A stretch of 64,000 bases of DNA from Terfezia claveryi. Taxonomy: Eukaryota; Ascomycota; Pezizomycetes; Pezizales; Pezizaceae. The stretch's first letter is position 1. Every line of letters starts with the position of its first letter. Where the stretch lies: contig WHUX01000088.1 in assembly GCA_015179025.1 (NCBI GenBank), positions 1 to 64,000 of the forward strand. Direction: 5' to 3'. Of the stretch, positions 45,018 through 57,540 are shown piece after piece. The translations under genes and the position numbers were made by a program. The notes below the pieces were generated by a model. The model searched no databases. It saw only the letters and a list, made by a program, of their open reading frames with translations, and was not told where the DNA came from.

Positions 45018-46321
45018 TATAATAAGGGCTTTGAGAGATAAAGGAAGCAAGAGGTATATTTAGGTAGTAGGTAAAGAGATTGTATATATAGGAATGCTAT
45101 ATATATAATAGAGAAAAGATAAAATAGTATTACAGGCAAGCTATAACTATGGAAATACTTTAGAGAATGAATAGATAATTGTAGAGTAAAGTATAAATAT
45201 AGCTATAACTTAAGTATATTGTAGACTTGAAAAAAGTAAAGCTATATAAGACTTAGAATACTACTTGGGTCTTATTATATTAACTATATAAAAGTAATAA
45301 ATTATATAGAAGCTTAGATCTAATAATAAGTAATCAGATCTAGACAATACTTCTTATAATAGCTTAGTAGCATTGATATTAGGTTATTATCTAATTAGAA
45401 AGATGCTTCCCAATTAGGAATACTGCAGTCTAACATACTTTAATTAGGTAGCCTGAACTATAATACTTTGCAGTCAGGCTAATATATAGGAGCTAACTTG
45501 AATACATCTAATAATGATATATAAATGATATACAAAATAGAATATAATGGAAACAAGAAGAGAGATATATATATAAGATCTAATATCAGAGGCTACACAC
45601 TTCAATATACTAATCTTTATCTATACTACCCTATCTGTATGGTTGATTAGGCTATATCAGTTAGGATTATAGTAGAGTATTGGTATTAGCTCTCAAAGAG
45701 GTAGGTCAGTTACCTAAGCTTTAATAAATAGAGTGAGGACAAAAGGCAAGAGATAAGAGCTAAGAGGTAGGTCGGTTACCTAAGCTTTAATAAATAGAGT
45801 AAGGGCAAAAGGCAAGAGGTAAGAGCTAAGAGGCAAGAGGTAAAAAGTGAGAGGTAAGAAATATGTAAAAGTAGTTGCTATGTATATTGGAGAGAGGCAG
45901 CTATACTATAGAATTGTTTAGAGAGGTAAGACATAGAGAGGCAAAGTAAGACAATAGCAAAAGGTATATAAGGAGAGTATACCTTTATAGAGAGAAGTAA
46001 GGTCTTGTAGTAAATATACAAAATATTGGATAGGGATCCAATAATAGTATAAGAGATAAAGGCTATATATATATAATTTTAGGCTAGAATAATGAAAAGA
46101 ATAAACTTCTTGAGATCCTTATCTTAAGAGCTAAGCAGAATAGTAATAACCTATTATCTATGTCATAGATGATGTTTAGGACAATAATAAGGAAATAACT
46201 AATAAACAAGAATATAATACTCAGGTAAGATACTGTCTGAATATCAAATAAGACTAAGGCAACACCCTATTATTTACAATCGCAGATAATGACAAAAACA
46301 ACTAAATACACTATTATAACA
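45018..46321 (-). repeat. gypsy-3 3' LTR, enlarged by a solo LTR
   Basis: 1304 bp against about 634 for the 5' LTR. The excess is the solo LTR (45128-45726), its duplication and an 83-bp tandem copy (about 45701-45830). Confidence 0.88.
45128..45726. repeat. solo LTR
   Basis: 599 bp, TATTAC...TTAATA (decayed TG...CA), with AATAG at 45123-45127 and 45727-45731. A TATA-like run is near 45570. Family unknown; it does not match the other LTRs here by eye. Confidence 0.8.
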
Positions 46322-46339
46322 CTATCCCCCCTTTAGGGT
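46322..46339 (-). promoter_or_regulatory. gypsy-3 polypurine tract
   Basis: Minus strand ACCCTAAAGGGGGGATAG, one base from the gypsy-1 tract. Confidence 0.9.
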
Positions 46340-46479
46340 AAAGCTCTAGTGATAAGGGAGCTTAGGTATAACAACAAGTAAAATCAATAAAAAATAATAA
46401 TAAAATAATAAGAACAAGAGTTAAGTAAACCCCACCTTATAACTCTCAAATAGCATGGCATTATTTAATTGGGCAAGGC

Positions 46480-49400
46480 TTTCTTAAGTATCATTAGTAG
46501 AATAGGGTGACCAAGTCCTGTATATTTTCTAAGTCTTCCATAGGTTACGAAGTAGCCTTCTCATCCTCTAACTACTTAACCTTGTACTAAACTTGCCCAT
46601 AAAACTTTCTGGAGTCCAATATCTCTTTGACCTTCTACTCCTCTTTATCTACAATTATAATGGAGAGAGGTAGGGGGTACTTTTGCCCTGAAAAGGGGTC
46701 ACTAGCAGCAAGTTCAATCTTTAAGATATAAATAATAGTATAGTACCTAATATCTTTAGGGAACCTTAACTAATAAGTATGAGTATCTATGGCTACTAAT
46801 ACCTCGAACAGACCCAGAAAGTTATGGGCAAGCTTGCAAAATAGCTATTCTATCTAGAAGTGCTAGCTGGAAAGCTATACCTTATCTCTAGGCTAATATC
46901 TTAAGGCTGGCAATTATAATCTATTAGTATATTTAGCTTACTTAGCTTGAGTATATCCCAACTTAGTTTTTAGAATATAGTAGAGTTTAGCAATCCTATT
47001 TGTAAACTCCTTAGCTAGAAGATTAGCTTTCTATAGTAGTACTAGAGTATCTATAAATTGAGGGTACTAACCATAATTGGCCAGGAAGAAAGAAGTTTTT
47101 AAGAATCCTAAGAACTAGTTATTAGTAATAAATTCATATGTTGCTAGCAATGAAACCCTATTGTTTTACTGATAGTTGATATAAGCCCACAGGTACTATT
47201 CTATAATAGTATTCATTTAGTTGGATTAGCTATCTATTTGAGAGTAGTATCCTATGGACTAATATACCTTAATCTCTAAAGTCTTATATAAAACTTTCTA
47301 GAATTCCAAAGTAAACTGAGGCCTCTGGTCAGATACTCTAGACTTAGGGAGGCTATTGTAGCAAAACACCTAGTTGAAATACAGGTTAGCTAGGTCTAGA
47401 ATAGAACAGGTATCTTAATAAGGTATTACATACTTCATCTCAGTTAGTTAATCTACTACCATTAGAATAGTATTGAATCTCAAGTCTTCTGGCAACCCAG
47501 TTATAAAGTCTATAGTCACGTATTGCCAGAGTCGATCTGGAATCTCTAGGAGCTTTAGGGTTCTATAAGGAGTATAGTGAGTAGGCTTTGATTATTTATA
47601 TATATAGTAGTTCTAAATATACCTTTCTATATTCTTCTACTGGTCAATTCAGGAATATTGTCTAGCTAGCAGCTCTAGGGTTTTGGCTACTTTAGGATAG
47701 CTAGCAGCTAATATATTATAGTATTTTCTAATCAAGCAGAAGTACAAGTCTTCTTCTGGTATATACAGCTAGTTCAGGTAGTAAAGAAGGCCATCCTAAA
47801 TAGTGTATATAGCTAGAGAGATTTTAGTATAGCAATATTAGCTTAAATACACTGTTGCAATAATATCTTTAGCTAGGAGATTATATATATATACCTATTA
47901 TATCTATAAGGGGAGATTAGTTCCAGTATCAGTATTAGAATCAATATTAGCATTAATAAGGGTATTAGCTATAAAGTCGAGATTTTTAAGTTTTAGTACT
48001 AGCTAATTCTGGTACTTCAATCTTTTATTCCCCCCTTTAGGGAGATCTCTTAATTTCCTAGTTAGTGTATCTAGCTTATCCTCAGCTTTTCTAGGCCAAT
48101 ACTTAATCTTGAAGTTGAACTAAGATAACTCTAACTATCTAGCCTACTATTAGTTTAGTAGCTTAGTGGTAGTAAAATACTTAAGGTTCTTATAATCAGA
48201 CAATATCTTGATAATCCTCTTGACTGACTCTAAGTGAGGCCTCTATTCCTAAAATACTGACATAATAGCCATTAACTCTTTATTATGGATCTTATAATTA
48301 TATTTCACTAGGAAATACTTTTTAGAAAAATATGCTACTAGGTAGAGGACACTATTATTATTATTCTGGGATAGTATTTCAGTAGAAACATAGTTAAAGG
48401 TATCAGTTTCAATAATGTACTTATAGTTAGAGATGAAATAGACTAGGATTAGTACTGAATAGAAGGCTTTCTTGAAATTCTAGCAGGTAGATTAGGCTTC
48501 TGAACTCTAGTAGAACTGCTAGTCTTTTCTAGTCAGAGCTATAAAGGAGGCCATAATATTAGAATACTCTAGAATAAACCACTAGTAAAAGTTCAAGTTG
48601 GCAAACCTTAGAAAAGCCTAAATATCTTTGAAATTTACTAGGATTTCCTATTCCTAGATAGTAGTAACCTTGGTAGAGTCTATCTTAATACCTTCTGTAG
48701 TAATAATCAACTCTAGATACTTAACCTTCTATATATAAAACTTGTATTTTTCAGGCTTGAGATACAATTTAGCTTACTTTACCTTCTCCAATATCTACTA
48801 GATATAAATCTTGTACTCTGTTAGAGTATCTGAGTAAATTAAAATATTATTGAGGTAAGCTATATAGAATACATCAAGAAAGTTCTGTAAAGTATTATTA
48901 ATAAAGTGCTGGAAGGAGGCAAGAGTATTGGTTAAGATAAAAGGTATCATATTATATTCAAAATAGCTATATTGTATCTAGAAAGTTATTTTCTATTCCT
49001 GTTTCTTAGTAATCCATACCAAGCTATATACTCCTCTCAAGTCTAATTTGGGGAACTATTTTGTCTTAAAGAGCCTAGCTGATATCTCTTGGATCAGAGA
49101 TAGAGGGTATTGATTTTTGACTATTCTCTTGTTCAGGCTACAATAATCAATATACAATTAAAGAGAACCATACGATTTCTTTATAAATAGTATAGAGGCT
49201 TCCACTTGGAAGAAGCTATAGTGAATGAAGCTCTTATTGAGGTTTTCCTCTAAATACTTTTTTAAGGCTTTTAGCTCTACTTAAAATATCCTATAGAGAA
49301 GCTCATAGGAGAAGGTTTTACTTTTTATTAGTAGGATAGTATAGTTATTTAGTTGATAGGGTGCGAGCTTTTCTATAGCCTTTTCCAAGAATAGGTCAAG

Positions 49401-49600
49401 AAATTCATAGTATTTATCTAGAACTATTGACTTTTACTTTTTTTTGAACCTTATTTTATTAATCTCTAGGTTTATATCATATATGGACAAAGTATATACC
49501 TTTAGCTTATGCCTTTTAATAAGGTAAGTGAAGGCCCTACCTTAATAAAACTCATATTTAGGAGTGATAAAACAGGGGGAATAGAGAGAATAGGAGAAAT
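46480..49600 (-). pseudogene. gypsy-3 pol remnants
   Basis: Collinear with gypsy-1 but saturated with stops. In order of decreasing coordinate: RT (YLNN at 48846-48857), RNase H (about 47990-48560), integrase (about 46800-47900) and chromodomain (about 46490-46740). Identified from nucleotide similarity to gypsy-1/2, not from open frames. Confidence 0.8.
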
Positions 49601-51359
49601 AGGAGAGCAGAGGGAACAGAGGAATGGTGGTATTGAGGTATATAAGTTGGTATACTACCTACATTAGGTAAATTATAGGGAGTGATAATGTATACAGTCT
49701 AGTAATAGTAGTCTTCAGTTGTCTACAGTATTTTCTATAGTAAAAGCTATTAATATGTAGAGTATATGAGCTGAAGCTAACTGATACATGATACATCTTA
49801 AGCTAAGGGATTTTAAAGATAATTAGATACTTGAGTTTGGTAATAAATATATGGAGATTTTTAGAGTAATATCTAATCGGGGCAGGTGTATAGATAATGT
49901 CAGTAATGGCTCTAAAAGAAATAGGTTAGCTATTAATAACATTAAAGAGACAAGGGATCTTAAGTTTAAAAGTAGGTATAGCATGCTTACTAACAAAGGT
50001 CTGGTTAATATAAGTAATTTCTAATACTCTATAGTTTATAAGGGCTGTTGTGATGAGTTTTTTACTAGTACTATTGAAAGATATCATGATAAATACAACA
50101 AAGTGCTTACTAAATAAGTAAGACTTGTTAATACATATAGAAGGAACTAAAAAGATAACAAAGACAAATGACCTAATATAGGTCCTTTACTAGTATTAGT
50201 AGCTAGGTAAGGGACAGGGCTTTTCCTGACTCATCTACTTTTTAATTCTAGATTTGGAAATAGTTTTTATGGAGAGAACATACCATAATAAAATGCTCCC
50301 CTTTTTTACATTCTATATATAGCCTATTTATTTAGTAGCAATCTCTCTTCTTCTAGGTTAATCAGGGCCTTCCAAAAGAGAGATCTAAAGGGGTAAGCCT
50401 TCCTGCTACCAATAATAGATATACTAGTTTATTGGCAGATGTAGAGGGTTGTTGTTATTATTGCTGCTAGTAGTATACTACTGGGAAAGCTGTTTGGAGG
50501 GTGGTGGTTAGGTAAGTCTTATAAGGGCTCTTAAGTACTGCTATCTATTATTCTACTAAGCTGGCCTGCATAATAAGCTCTTCTAAAGTTTTAGTTGATA
50601 GATAATATACTAGGGCTTGTTTAAGTTCGAAGAAAAAACCAGTCTTAAATTAATTGATTTTGACCTCATCATTCTATATAACTTTAGCTACCAACCTAAA
50701 GAATTCAGTGATGTAAGTTAACAAGTTATTATTCTTTTATCTAAGGTCCTACAGGGTCTAGCTCACTATCCTTTTAGGGTCTAGATCCTAGAAAGCTTGA
50801 TCTAGAAGTACTATTAAGGCTGAGACATCAATCAAATCTACTTCAGTAGCTTTGATGAAAAGCTGAACTTGGTTTATGGCCTTGCCCTTTAATAGTCTAT
50901 AAATATATAAGAGCTAGTATTACACTATAGGGAACTTAGCTAAGTCTCCTGATAGCTTGATTTGCACAGAGTTCTTTTATTCTCTCAGTCTATCTTAATC
51001 CCTATTGAACTTAGAGGGGGCTAGTAAGTCCTATGTTTTAGGTACTTTCTGAGAGTCTATAGTATTTAGAGTATGAGTTAGCTTATAGATAGTGTTTTAA
51101 TCCTCTATTGCTTCCTCTAGGAGGAGAATGATTACATCTTTAGTAGACTTGAGTTGTTGCTTAGCTTTTAGAAGGTCAGTACTTTATTACTTACTAATTA
51201 TATAGGTAACTAAGAATATTTTGAGAATTATTCTGTGGTACTCTAAAAGCTAAGCTGGGTTAGAAGGGATTTGAGTCTCTCTCTAGACTTGAAATCTAAT
51301 AATAGGTAGAAGGGATAACTCAGATATTGTACTAGTTGGTCAAATTAGATCTAATGTAG
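49601..51359 (-). pseudogene. gypsy-3 gag and protease remnants
   Basis: Collinear with gypsy-1: protease about 49700-50200, knuckle region near 50280-50330, Gag to about 51330. Stops are dense. The start region next to the 5' LTR still resembles the gypsy-1 leader (CAAATTAGATCTAATGTAG at 51340-51358). Confidence 0.75.
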
Positions 51360-51844
51360 TATAATAAAGGCTTTAGAGGATAAGATAACTAAGGAGTATA
51401 CCTAGGTGGTAGGCAAAGAGATTACATACATAGAAATACTATATATATGATAGAGAGAAGCTAGAATAGGGCAAGAGCAAGAGGCAAGAGGCAAGAGGTA
51501 AGAAGTAAAAGGCAAGAGGTAAGAGGCAAGAAACATATAGAAGTAGTTGCCATATATATTAGAAGAAGGTAGTTGTACTACAAAATTGTTTAGAGAAGTG
51601 AGATATAGAGAGGCAAGGCAAAATGATAGCAAGAAGTATATAAGGAGGATACACCTTCGTGAAGAGAAGCAAGGTCCTATATTAGATATATAAGACATTG
51701 GATAGGAATCTAATAATAGTATGAGGAACAAGGGCTATATATATATAATTCTATGCTAGAGCAATAGAAGGAATAAGCTTTCTAGAATCCCTATTTTGGG
51801 AGCCAAGTAGGATAGAAATAACCTATTACTTATATCATAGGTAA
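51360..51844 (-). repeat. gypsy-3 5' LTR, inner part
   Basis: Starts TATAATAAAGGC (TGTAACAATAGC in gypsy-1) and stops at element F (duplication GGTAA). The outer part is 60896-61044. Confidence 0.9.
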
Positions 51845-52564
51845 TGTAATGAATGGTACTAGACAGTATTCATTCGGTACCGTTTATACAATCTATATCC
51901 GTAGGCACGGACGTTTGTGTATTTCGGTTCTGCTGAGGTAAGACCTCAGAAGGGTAGGGAGATTACTATGTGGGATGTTCCCGGAGGGAACAGTAATTAA
52001 CTGGTGTAATCTATCTTATATGATTTGTACTATCTAAGCTATATGATCTTGATCTGATCGGAATATAGGCTTGCTTGCTCTGAAGGCTTGCTTGGTTGCT
52101 TCTTGTCTTTCTGTGGATTCCAGAGGGAATCCAGCGGCCTATTTATACTCCTCTAAGATCTGATGACTAAGGAAATAAATACAATAAAGGGTGGCATACC
52201 AGAAGGTGGTGCGCTATACAAAAGGGGTCATGTGGCCATAGTAATGAGTCACACGCCATAAACGATGGTCATGTGACCATAGTAATGAGTCACACGCCAT
52301 AAACGATGGTCATGTGGCCATAGTAATGAGTCACATGCCTTAAACAGAAGTCACGCGGCCATAATGAGGGTGTCTTCATATGGCAAGTGCCATGGAACTT
52401 CCCATGGCAGATTCCGCATGCTATGGACGCTTATAAGGCAATAGGAGGTGGTAGAAGGCTAGTCCTTCAACCGAGAGGCTTAGTTACATAACATAGTAGT
52501 AATATAGGAAATACAAAAGTATATAATCAATTATATAAGCAATGAAATAACGTTCTCCATTACA
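51845..52564 (-). repeat. F 3' LTR
   Basis: 720 bp, TGTAATGAATGG...CCATTACA. Contains about 3.3 tandem copies of a 41-bp unit (CATGTGGCCATAGTAATGAG.., 52220-52360). Confidence 0.95.
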
Positions 52565-52576
52565 CTTCCCTACATA
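52565..52576 (-). promoter_or_regulatory. F polypurine tract (short)
   Basis: Minus strand ATGTAGGGAAG next to the LTR, resembling the AAACAGGGAGGCA of E. Weak purine run. Confidence 0.5.
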
Positions 52577-52820
52577 GAAGGATTTCCTATCCTTACTTCC
52601 TTCGCTCTGCCATATTGGTTTCCATACGTCCTAAGATTTGATGTATTGTTAATACATTAGCATTAACATGAATATCTTTAGTGTTTCCTTGACTCATGAT
52701 TCTATCTCGTTCTTGTTAGATGAGAGCTCGGGTCTCATCTTTGGTTTGTGGTCCTTGTTTTCCTTTAGTCCTTCGACGTCTCTTGAATGTATCTTCCATG
52801 CTTCCGGTCATCCAGAAGTC

Positions 52821-53408
52821 TTAAAGAATTTCGGTGGTGATATCCTTGGCATTTACCCAGGAATTATATTTAGGAAGGTATCCTAGCCATCTGATCTTAT
52901 ATTGTCTTTCTCCAGTACGAGGAGCTGTTCTGAATTCTAATACCTTTTCAACTTCATAACGATCTTCTTGAATTGGTCCTGGTTCCTGAGATTGTCTATG
53001 AGGGAACTGGGTAGGATCGTTTTTATAGTAGAGTTTAAGTTTGCTGATATGAAAAGTATTATATATGAGGTCGAGGTCAGGTTGACTGGATAGGTCTAGG
53101 CTATAGTTATTGTGTTTCCGATTACTGGAAATAATGGGAAATAGGCCTAGCCATTTTGGTTTGAGCTTGGGTGAGACATTCGATAGGTTGATATTTTCTG
53201 AGGAAAGCATAACTTGTTGTCCGACTGAAAATTTGGCTGTATTAGGTAGTCGTTTGTTCGCTTGAGATGCTTGAGTCTTCTTGGCGTTATATAGGTTTTT
53301 AGACGTTACCTCATGACGTTCATTTGCAGGTACATATGCATTAATGGGGTATAGAAGTATTGATACGCCAAGATGTGCATTAAATCCAAATAGTGTGGAA
53401 AAGGGACT
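52821..53408 (-). pseudogene. F integrase C-terminus and chromodomain
   Basis: In frame with the integrase after a single TAG (53409-53411, probably a former TGG). It reads NSPFSTLFGFNAHLGVS, then SVGQQVMLSSENINLS and chromodomain EDRYEVEKVLEFRTAPRTG .. YKIRWLGYLPKYNSWVNAKD. Ends at a stop near 52821. Expected role: targeting integration to marked chromatin. Confidence 0.9.
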
Positions 53409-53411
53409 ATT

Positions 53412-54420
53412 CTATCTAGCGGCATTATACCTAGAGTTGAGTTTCAACTGTATCTCTGGTAGTTTCTGTAGCCAATCAAATCCTTCGATTTTACAGGCTC
53501 TTGCTACTTGTAGAATTTCTTTGTTCACAATTTCCGATTGTCCGTCTGCACGTGGATGATATGCGGTGGATGGTTCCAACTTGATTCCTTTATTCCTAGC
53601 CCAATCTTGAAAGTGCGTTGACATAAAAAGAGTGTCGCGGTCAAAAACAATACAGAAAGGGTATCCCATAGTTGGGACTACATGAGTATCAAAGGTAGCA
53701 GTATATTGTTCTGCTGTGAAATTATCTGAGACAGGAATAAGAAACTTGAATCCTGATTGTCTATCGACAATCGTCCAAAGTCGTAAAATACAAACTACAT
53801 GATCTTCTTCAACAGGAATATTCGGGTACAAAATTGAACACTTAGTAAACACAGGTGCTACTTTAAGAAAATCCATCGATATGTCAGTCCCTGGCCTGCT
53901 TGGTACATGTAATGGGGTTACGAGTCCAAGTGGCGCCTTGTTGGAATACTTTGTCCGTTGACAAGTATCACAACTTCTGATATAGTCCTTAGTTGGTTCT
54001 GCAAAGGACTGGCAATCATATCGGTCAGTAAAATATTTCATTGTTTTTTCAATGCCACCATGAGCGGTTGCTTCATGTGCGTCTTTAATAACCAATTCGA
54101 GATAGTTCTTACCTTCGATGTTAAAGGTAGAGGGCAAGACTAGTCTCCATTGTCCTTGTCGGTTCTTTACATACAAAAATCCGTCTTTTCTTCTATTATC
54201 CTTATGATTCACAAAGGTATCATAATAGTTCTTCCAGATAGGACATACTCTCATGCATGATTGATATACGGCTTTCATACCTGTTCCTTGGTCAAGCCAG
54301 TGTGTGATAAAGTAGTCCTTGTCGTCTACCCATCCGTCACTGATGTGCTTCTCTTCAATAAGCTTGTTGAGGGTCGGTTCGATCCTTGTGTTGAAGTCAT
54401 TGATGGTGGGTTTCTTCTCC
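53412..54420 (-). pseudogene. F integrase core
   Basis: HHCC finger HEATAHGGIEKTMKYF .. SCDTCQRTKYS (about 53950-54080), preceded by DGFLYVKNRQGQWRLVLP. Core: DISMDFLKVAP, TIVDRQSGFKF, VFDRDTLFMSTHF, HPRADGQSEIVNKE. All three acidic residues of the catalytic triad are present, so the enzyme looks intact up to the TAG at 53409-53411. Confidence 0.92.
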
Positions 54421-55560
54421 TTGCATGTAGAAGCATTATGTCCTGAGAACTTACAGAAATCACAACGCTGTCTGGAGGTCTTGGTATCTTGAATGAAAGA
54501 GAGTAGATCTTCGTCAATGGCTACTCGCTTTTTAGAACGAGTAGTGACGGCGGCGGTGTTGATTGGAATTGTATTACTACTGCTAGCGGTTGCAGTTGGT
54601 TGTTGAGGTACATTCCATGGTTGTTGTAGGGTGACAGGAGTATCCATGATCTCCTGTTCCATTTGTCGGTTGGTCATCTGTTCGATAAGGTTACTGAACT
54701 GAATGCTGGGTTGGAGAGTGGGTTGTGCTGGCTTGTTGGCAATCCATCTTTTTGCCCATTCTCCGATTTTCTGGATAGCTTCTTCGCGGCTGAGAGCTGG
54801 TGGAGGTGGATAAGCTGGCGTTTGTTGTACTGGTGCTAGTTCCTTTTGAGGCTCATTTGTGGATAAGATATGCGCAATACGAGTCGTAAGGAATTCCTTC
54901 TCCTTCTTAAGAACTGAGGCTGTTAGGTCACAGTTTAAACTGCCATGTCCGTGGTGGTTGCAAATTGCACATGTTTCGACGGTGAACATGCGGTTGTTTA
55001 TGGCGTGGGAGCTGCCATGAACTGGACAGTAAAAATCATGGCAAAAGGACCAGTGCATCCTTTTGTGTTGTTGCCAATTGCTATGAGCCAGGTCGATAGC
55101 AATTTCTTTCGCTTCTTCAGGAGCGAGGGTATTTTGTTGTGTGCTTTCAGAAGATGGAGGCCTATATCTTAGTCCAAGAACTGTTAAGTGTTTGTTCTTG
55201 TTTATATTGGGTACACGATCATACCCGCTGAAAACTTCTTATGGTATAGTAGATAGAGTCTCGTCGTCTGAGGACTCTTCTTCCTTCATCATGTCATATT
55301 CGCTTTCTTCATCCTGGATGCCCTCGAAGTATGGACAGAAGATATGGTATCCAAGTTCTTCGGCTCTTCCACGACACTTGTTGAAGTTGCAGTCGACATG
55401 CTTGAAATTGATAGTTCCACGAGAAACCATATTGTTCTGAGTAGGGGTTTCTGGTGATTGGAAAGTTCTTAAAGCGTTGGTAGAGATGTTGCGGTTGTAG
55501 GTATGGTTAGGAGAATCGATGCTGTTGGAGATATAATCGTCCTCGGTGGTGGGAGTGTCC
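54421..55560 (-). pseudogene. F zinc-knuckle segment between RNase H and integrase
   Basis: About 380 codons in the pol frame. From N to C: DCNFNKC..YHIFC (near 55335-55400, C-x4-C-x10-H-x2-C), one TAA (55238-55240, probably a former CAA), then WSFCHDFYCPVHG, CAICNHHGHGSLNC at 54930-54971, a Pro-rich linker, a helical stretch (REEAIQKIGEWAKRW), a Gln/Ser/Thr-rich linker, and CDFCKFSGHNASTC at 54423-54464. Both knuckles fit C-x2-C-x4-H-x4-C exactly. Such motifs belong to Gag, and Gag has its own, so a nucleic-acid-binding role inside Pol is inferred. Confidence 0.85.
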
Positions 55561-56827
55561 AAGTATTTATACTTTCTTGATAGGGCGTCTGCTATCAAAT
55601 TTTCCTTTCCTGCGGTATGCTGTATGTCTGTATCAAACTCCATTAGGTAATCTTGCCATTGCCTCAATTTTTGACTTGCAGGCGTTTGAGTATGGAAGGT
55701 TACTAACGGTTTGTGGTCGGTAAGGATAGTGAACTTGTGACCTCTTAATTGTGCTTCAAAAAATTTTAATGAGTCAATAATCGCTAATAATTCTTTTTGA
55801 AAGGTAGGATAATTGAGTTGTGCTGGATTAAATTTTCTAGAGTGGAAGCATGATGGTCTGATGTGCGTCAACGGTCCTTGACCTATCCAAGATCCTAGTC
55901 CTACATCACTAGCATCACAGACTAAATATTTGGGTTCAGTAGATTCATTATTCCAGGGTTTTAAAACATGTGGGGAATTCACGAGTTCCTTGAGTTTTTC
56001 AAACGCTGCATTATAAGTATCTGTCCATTCCCATTTCTTTGTTTCTCCTTGCAGTTCTGACAGGGTGCTTGCATACGATGCCAAGTCAGGAATAAATCTG
56101 CTGAGATAATTAACGATTCCAAGGAATCCTCTAAGATCCTTTTTTCTTGTAGGAGTTGGAAATGTTAATATAGTAGTCCTCTTCTTCAGGTCTACATGTA
56201 ATCCATCTGATGTCAAATATGTCCTAAGATTTCCAATCTTGGAGTAAAGAACTGGCATTTACTTTCTTTGAGATAGAATTTCTCGTCCTGTAGAAGTTGA
56301 AGTACTTTCTTCAATAATTCTACATGTTCTTCATATGTTTTAGAGAATATAATAATATCATCGATATAGATGATTAAATTTTTATAGACCATGTCCTTGA
56401 AAATTTCATGCATAACGCGAACCATGGTAGCAGGTGTGTTACGATCCCCTTGTTGCATAACTGTACTTCTAAAATATCCCATGTAACATAAAAAGGTAGA
56501 GTGTTGCTCAGATTCTACGTTGAGTCTGATATTAAAAAATCTGTCGGCTAAGTCGATCTTAGTCCAAATGGGATTCTCCGCTACTAGTTCAATTGCTTCA
56601 TTAATATCTGGCAATGGGGTGTGGTCCAGTTTGACGGCTAAATTGCAGTCTCGACAGTCATTGACATGTCTGGCTTCTTCCGGTTTATCTCGTTTAGGGA
56701 TAGTGAACATAACTACAGCATTTTTGTCATTTTCTACTCTATATATGCGACCTGATGCTTCTTCTTCAACTAATTTGTCATAGATTTGTTGTCTAAATCG
56801 ATGTCCTAAGGGTCGCCATTTTGGTAT
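55561..56827 (-). pseudogene. F reverse transcriptase and RNase H
   Basis: RT: FTIPKRDKPEEARHVNDC, TKIDLADRFFNIRL, FRSTVMQQGDRNTPATMV and catalytic YIDDIIIFS (56357-56368). A one-base loss in a T run near 56215 shifts the frame after LEILGHI; the other frame continues LTSDGLHVDLKK. RNase H: VCDASDVGLGSW, YPTFQKELLAIID, LTDHKPLVTF and HTAGKENLIADALSR: all four acidic positions present. A TAG at 56825-56827 (ACT-TAG-ATA) interrupts the start. Confidence 0.93.
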
Positions 56828-57540
56828 CTAAGTAGCTCCTGCTTTTGGTTTGATAGAGTGATTAATTTTTCTTAGTGGTGGTAATTCCCGTAGAATTGTC
56901 TTGGGAAATAATAAGGGAAACTCCGTTACAGGGTTGAATTGTTTCTGTACCGTAGAAACAGCTGTCATGAGTTCTCTTTCTGAATCAGTTTCTTCTGCGT
57001 CACTAATATTTTCCCAATTATCTGGTTCACTATAATCTGTGACTGATTCACAGCTGACCTGTGTATATGCTGATCTTATACCATTCGCCATGGTTCTAGA
57101 TCTCTTCCATACACTTGGCTGGAATCGTGGAATGTTTTCCGGCTGGATAGTAACTGGTTCCTGATGGGCAGGAATTATTGCTCGCACTTTGCTGAGAGCA
57201 GGTTCTCCTAGTATCATGTCCCATCCGGTCAAATGAGCTACATAGAACGTTCGTTCTTCTACATAACCTATCCAATCAAGTTTGATAGTACAAGCTTTGT
57301 CTATCGTTCCCTTTGAGCCTTTAATTGCAGTACTTAATGATTTCTTCTCGATACTTCTAGTTAGTATTTTGTATAGGTGTACAAATTGAGAATTGATTAA
57401 GTCTCCTCCCTTGGTTTGGAGATCAATTAAAGCTAGTGCGGGGTGTTCGTTAGCTTTAACGAATACCTTGCTAAAATCTGGTACCTGTCTTGAAAGGGTC
57501 GTTCCTTGATTTTATCCTTGTTGTTTTCACTCTTGGTAGC
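56828..57540 (-). pseudogene. F protease and linker
   Basis: The protease reads ALIDLQTKGGDLINSQFVHL, STAIKGSKG and GWDMILGEPAL, as in E, followed by an acidic linker (DNWENISDAEETDSERE). The D-S/T-G-A motif is not visible; the GGDLI motif takes its place. An unusual retropepsin is inferred from position. Confidence 0.75.
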
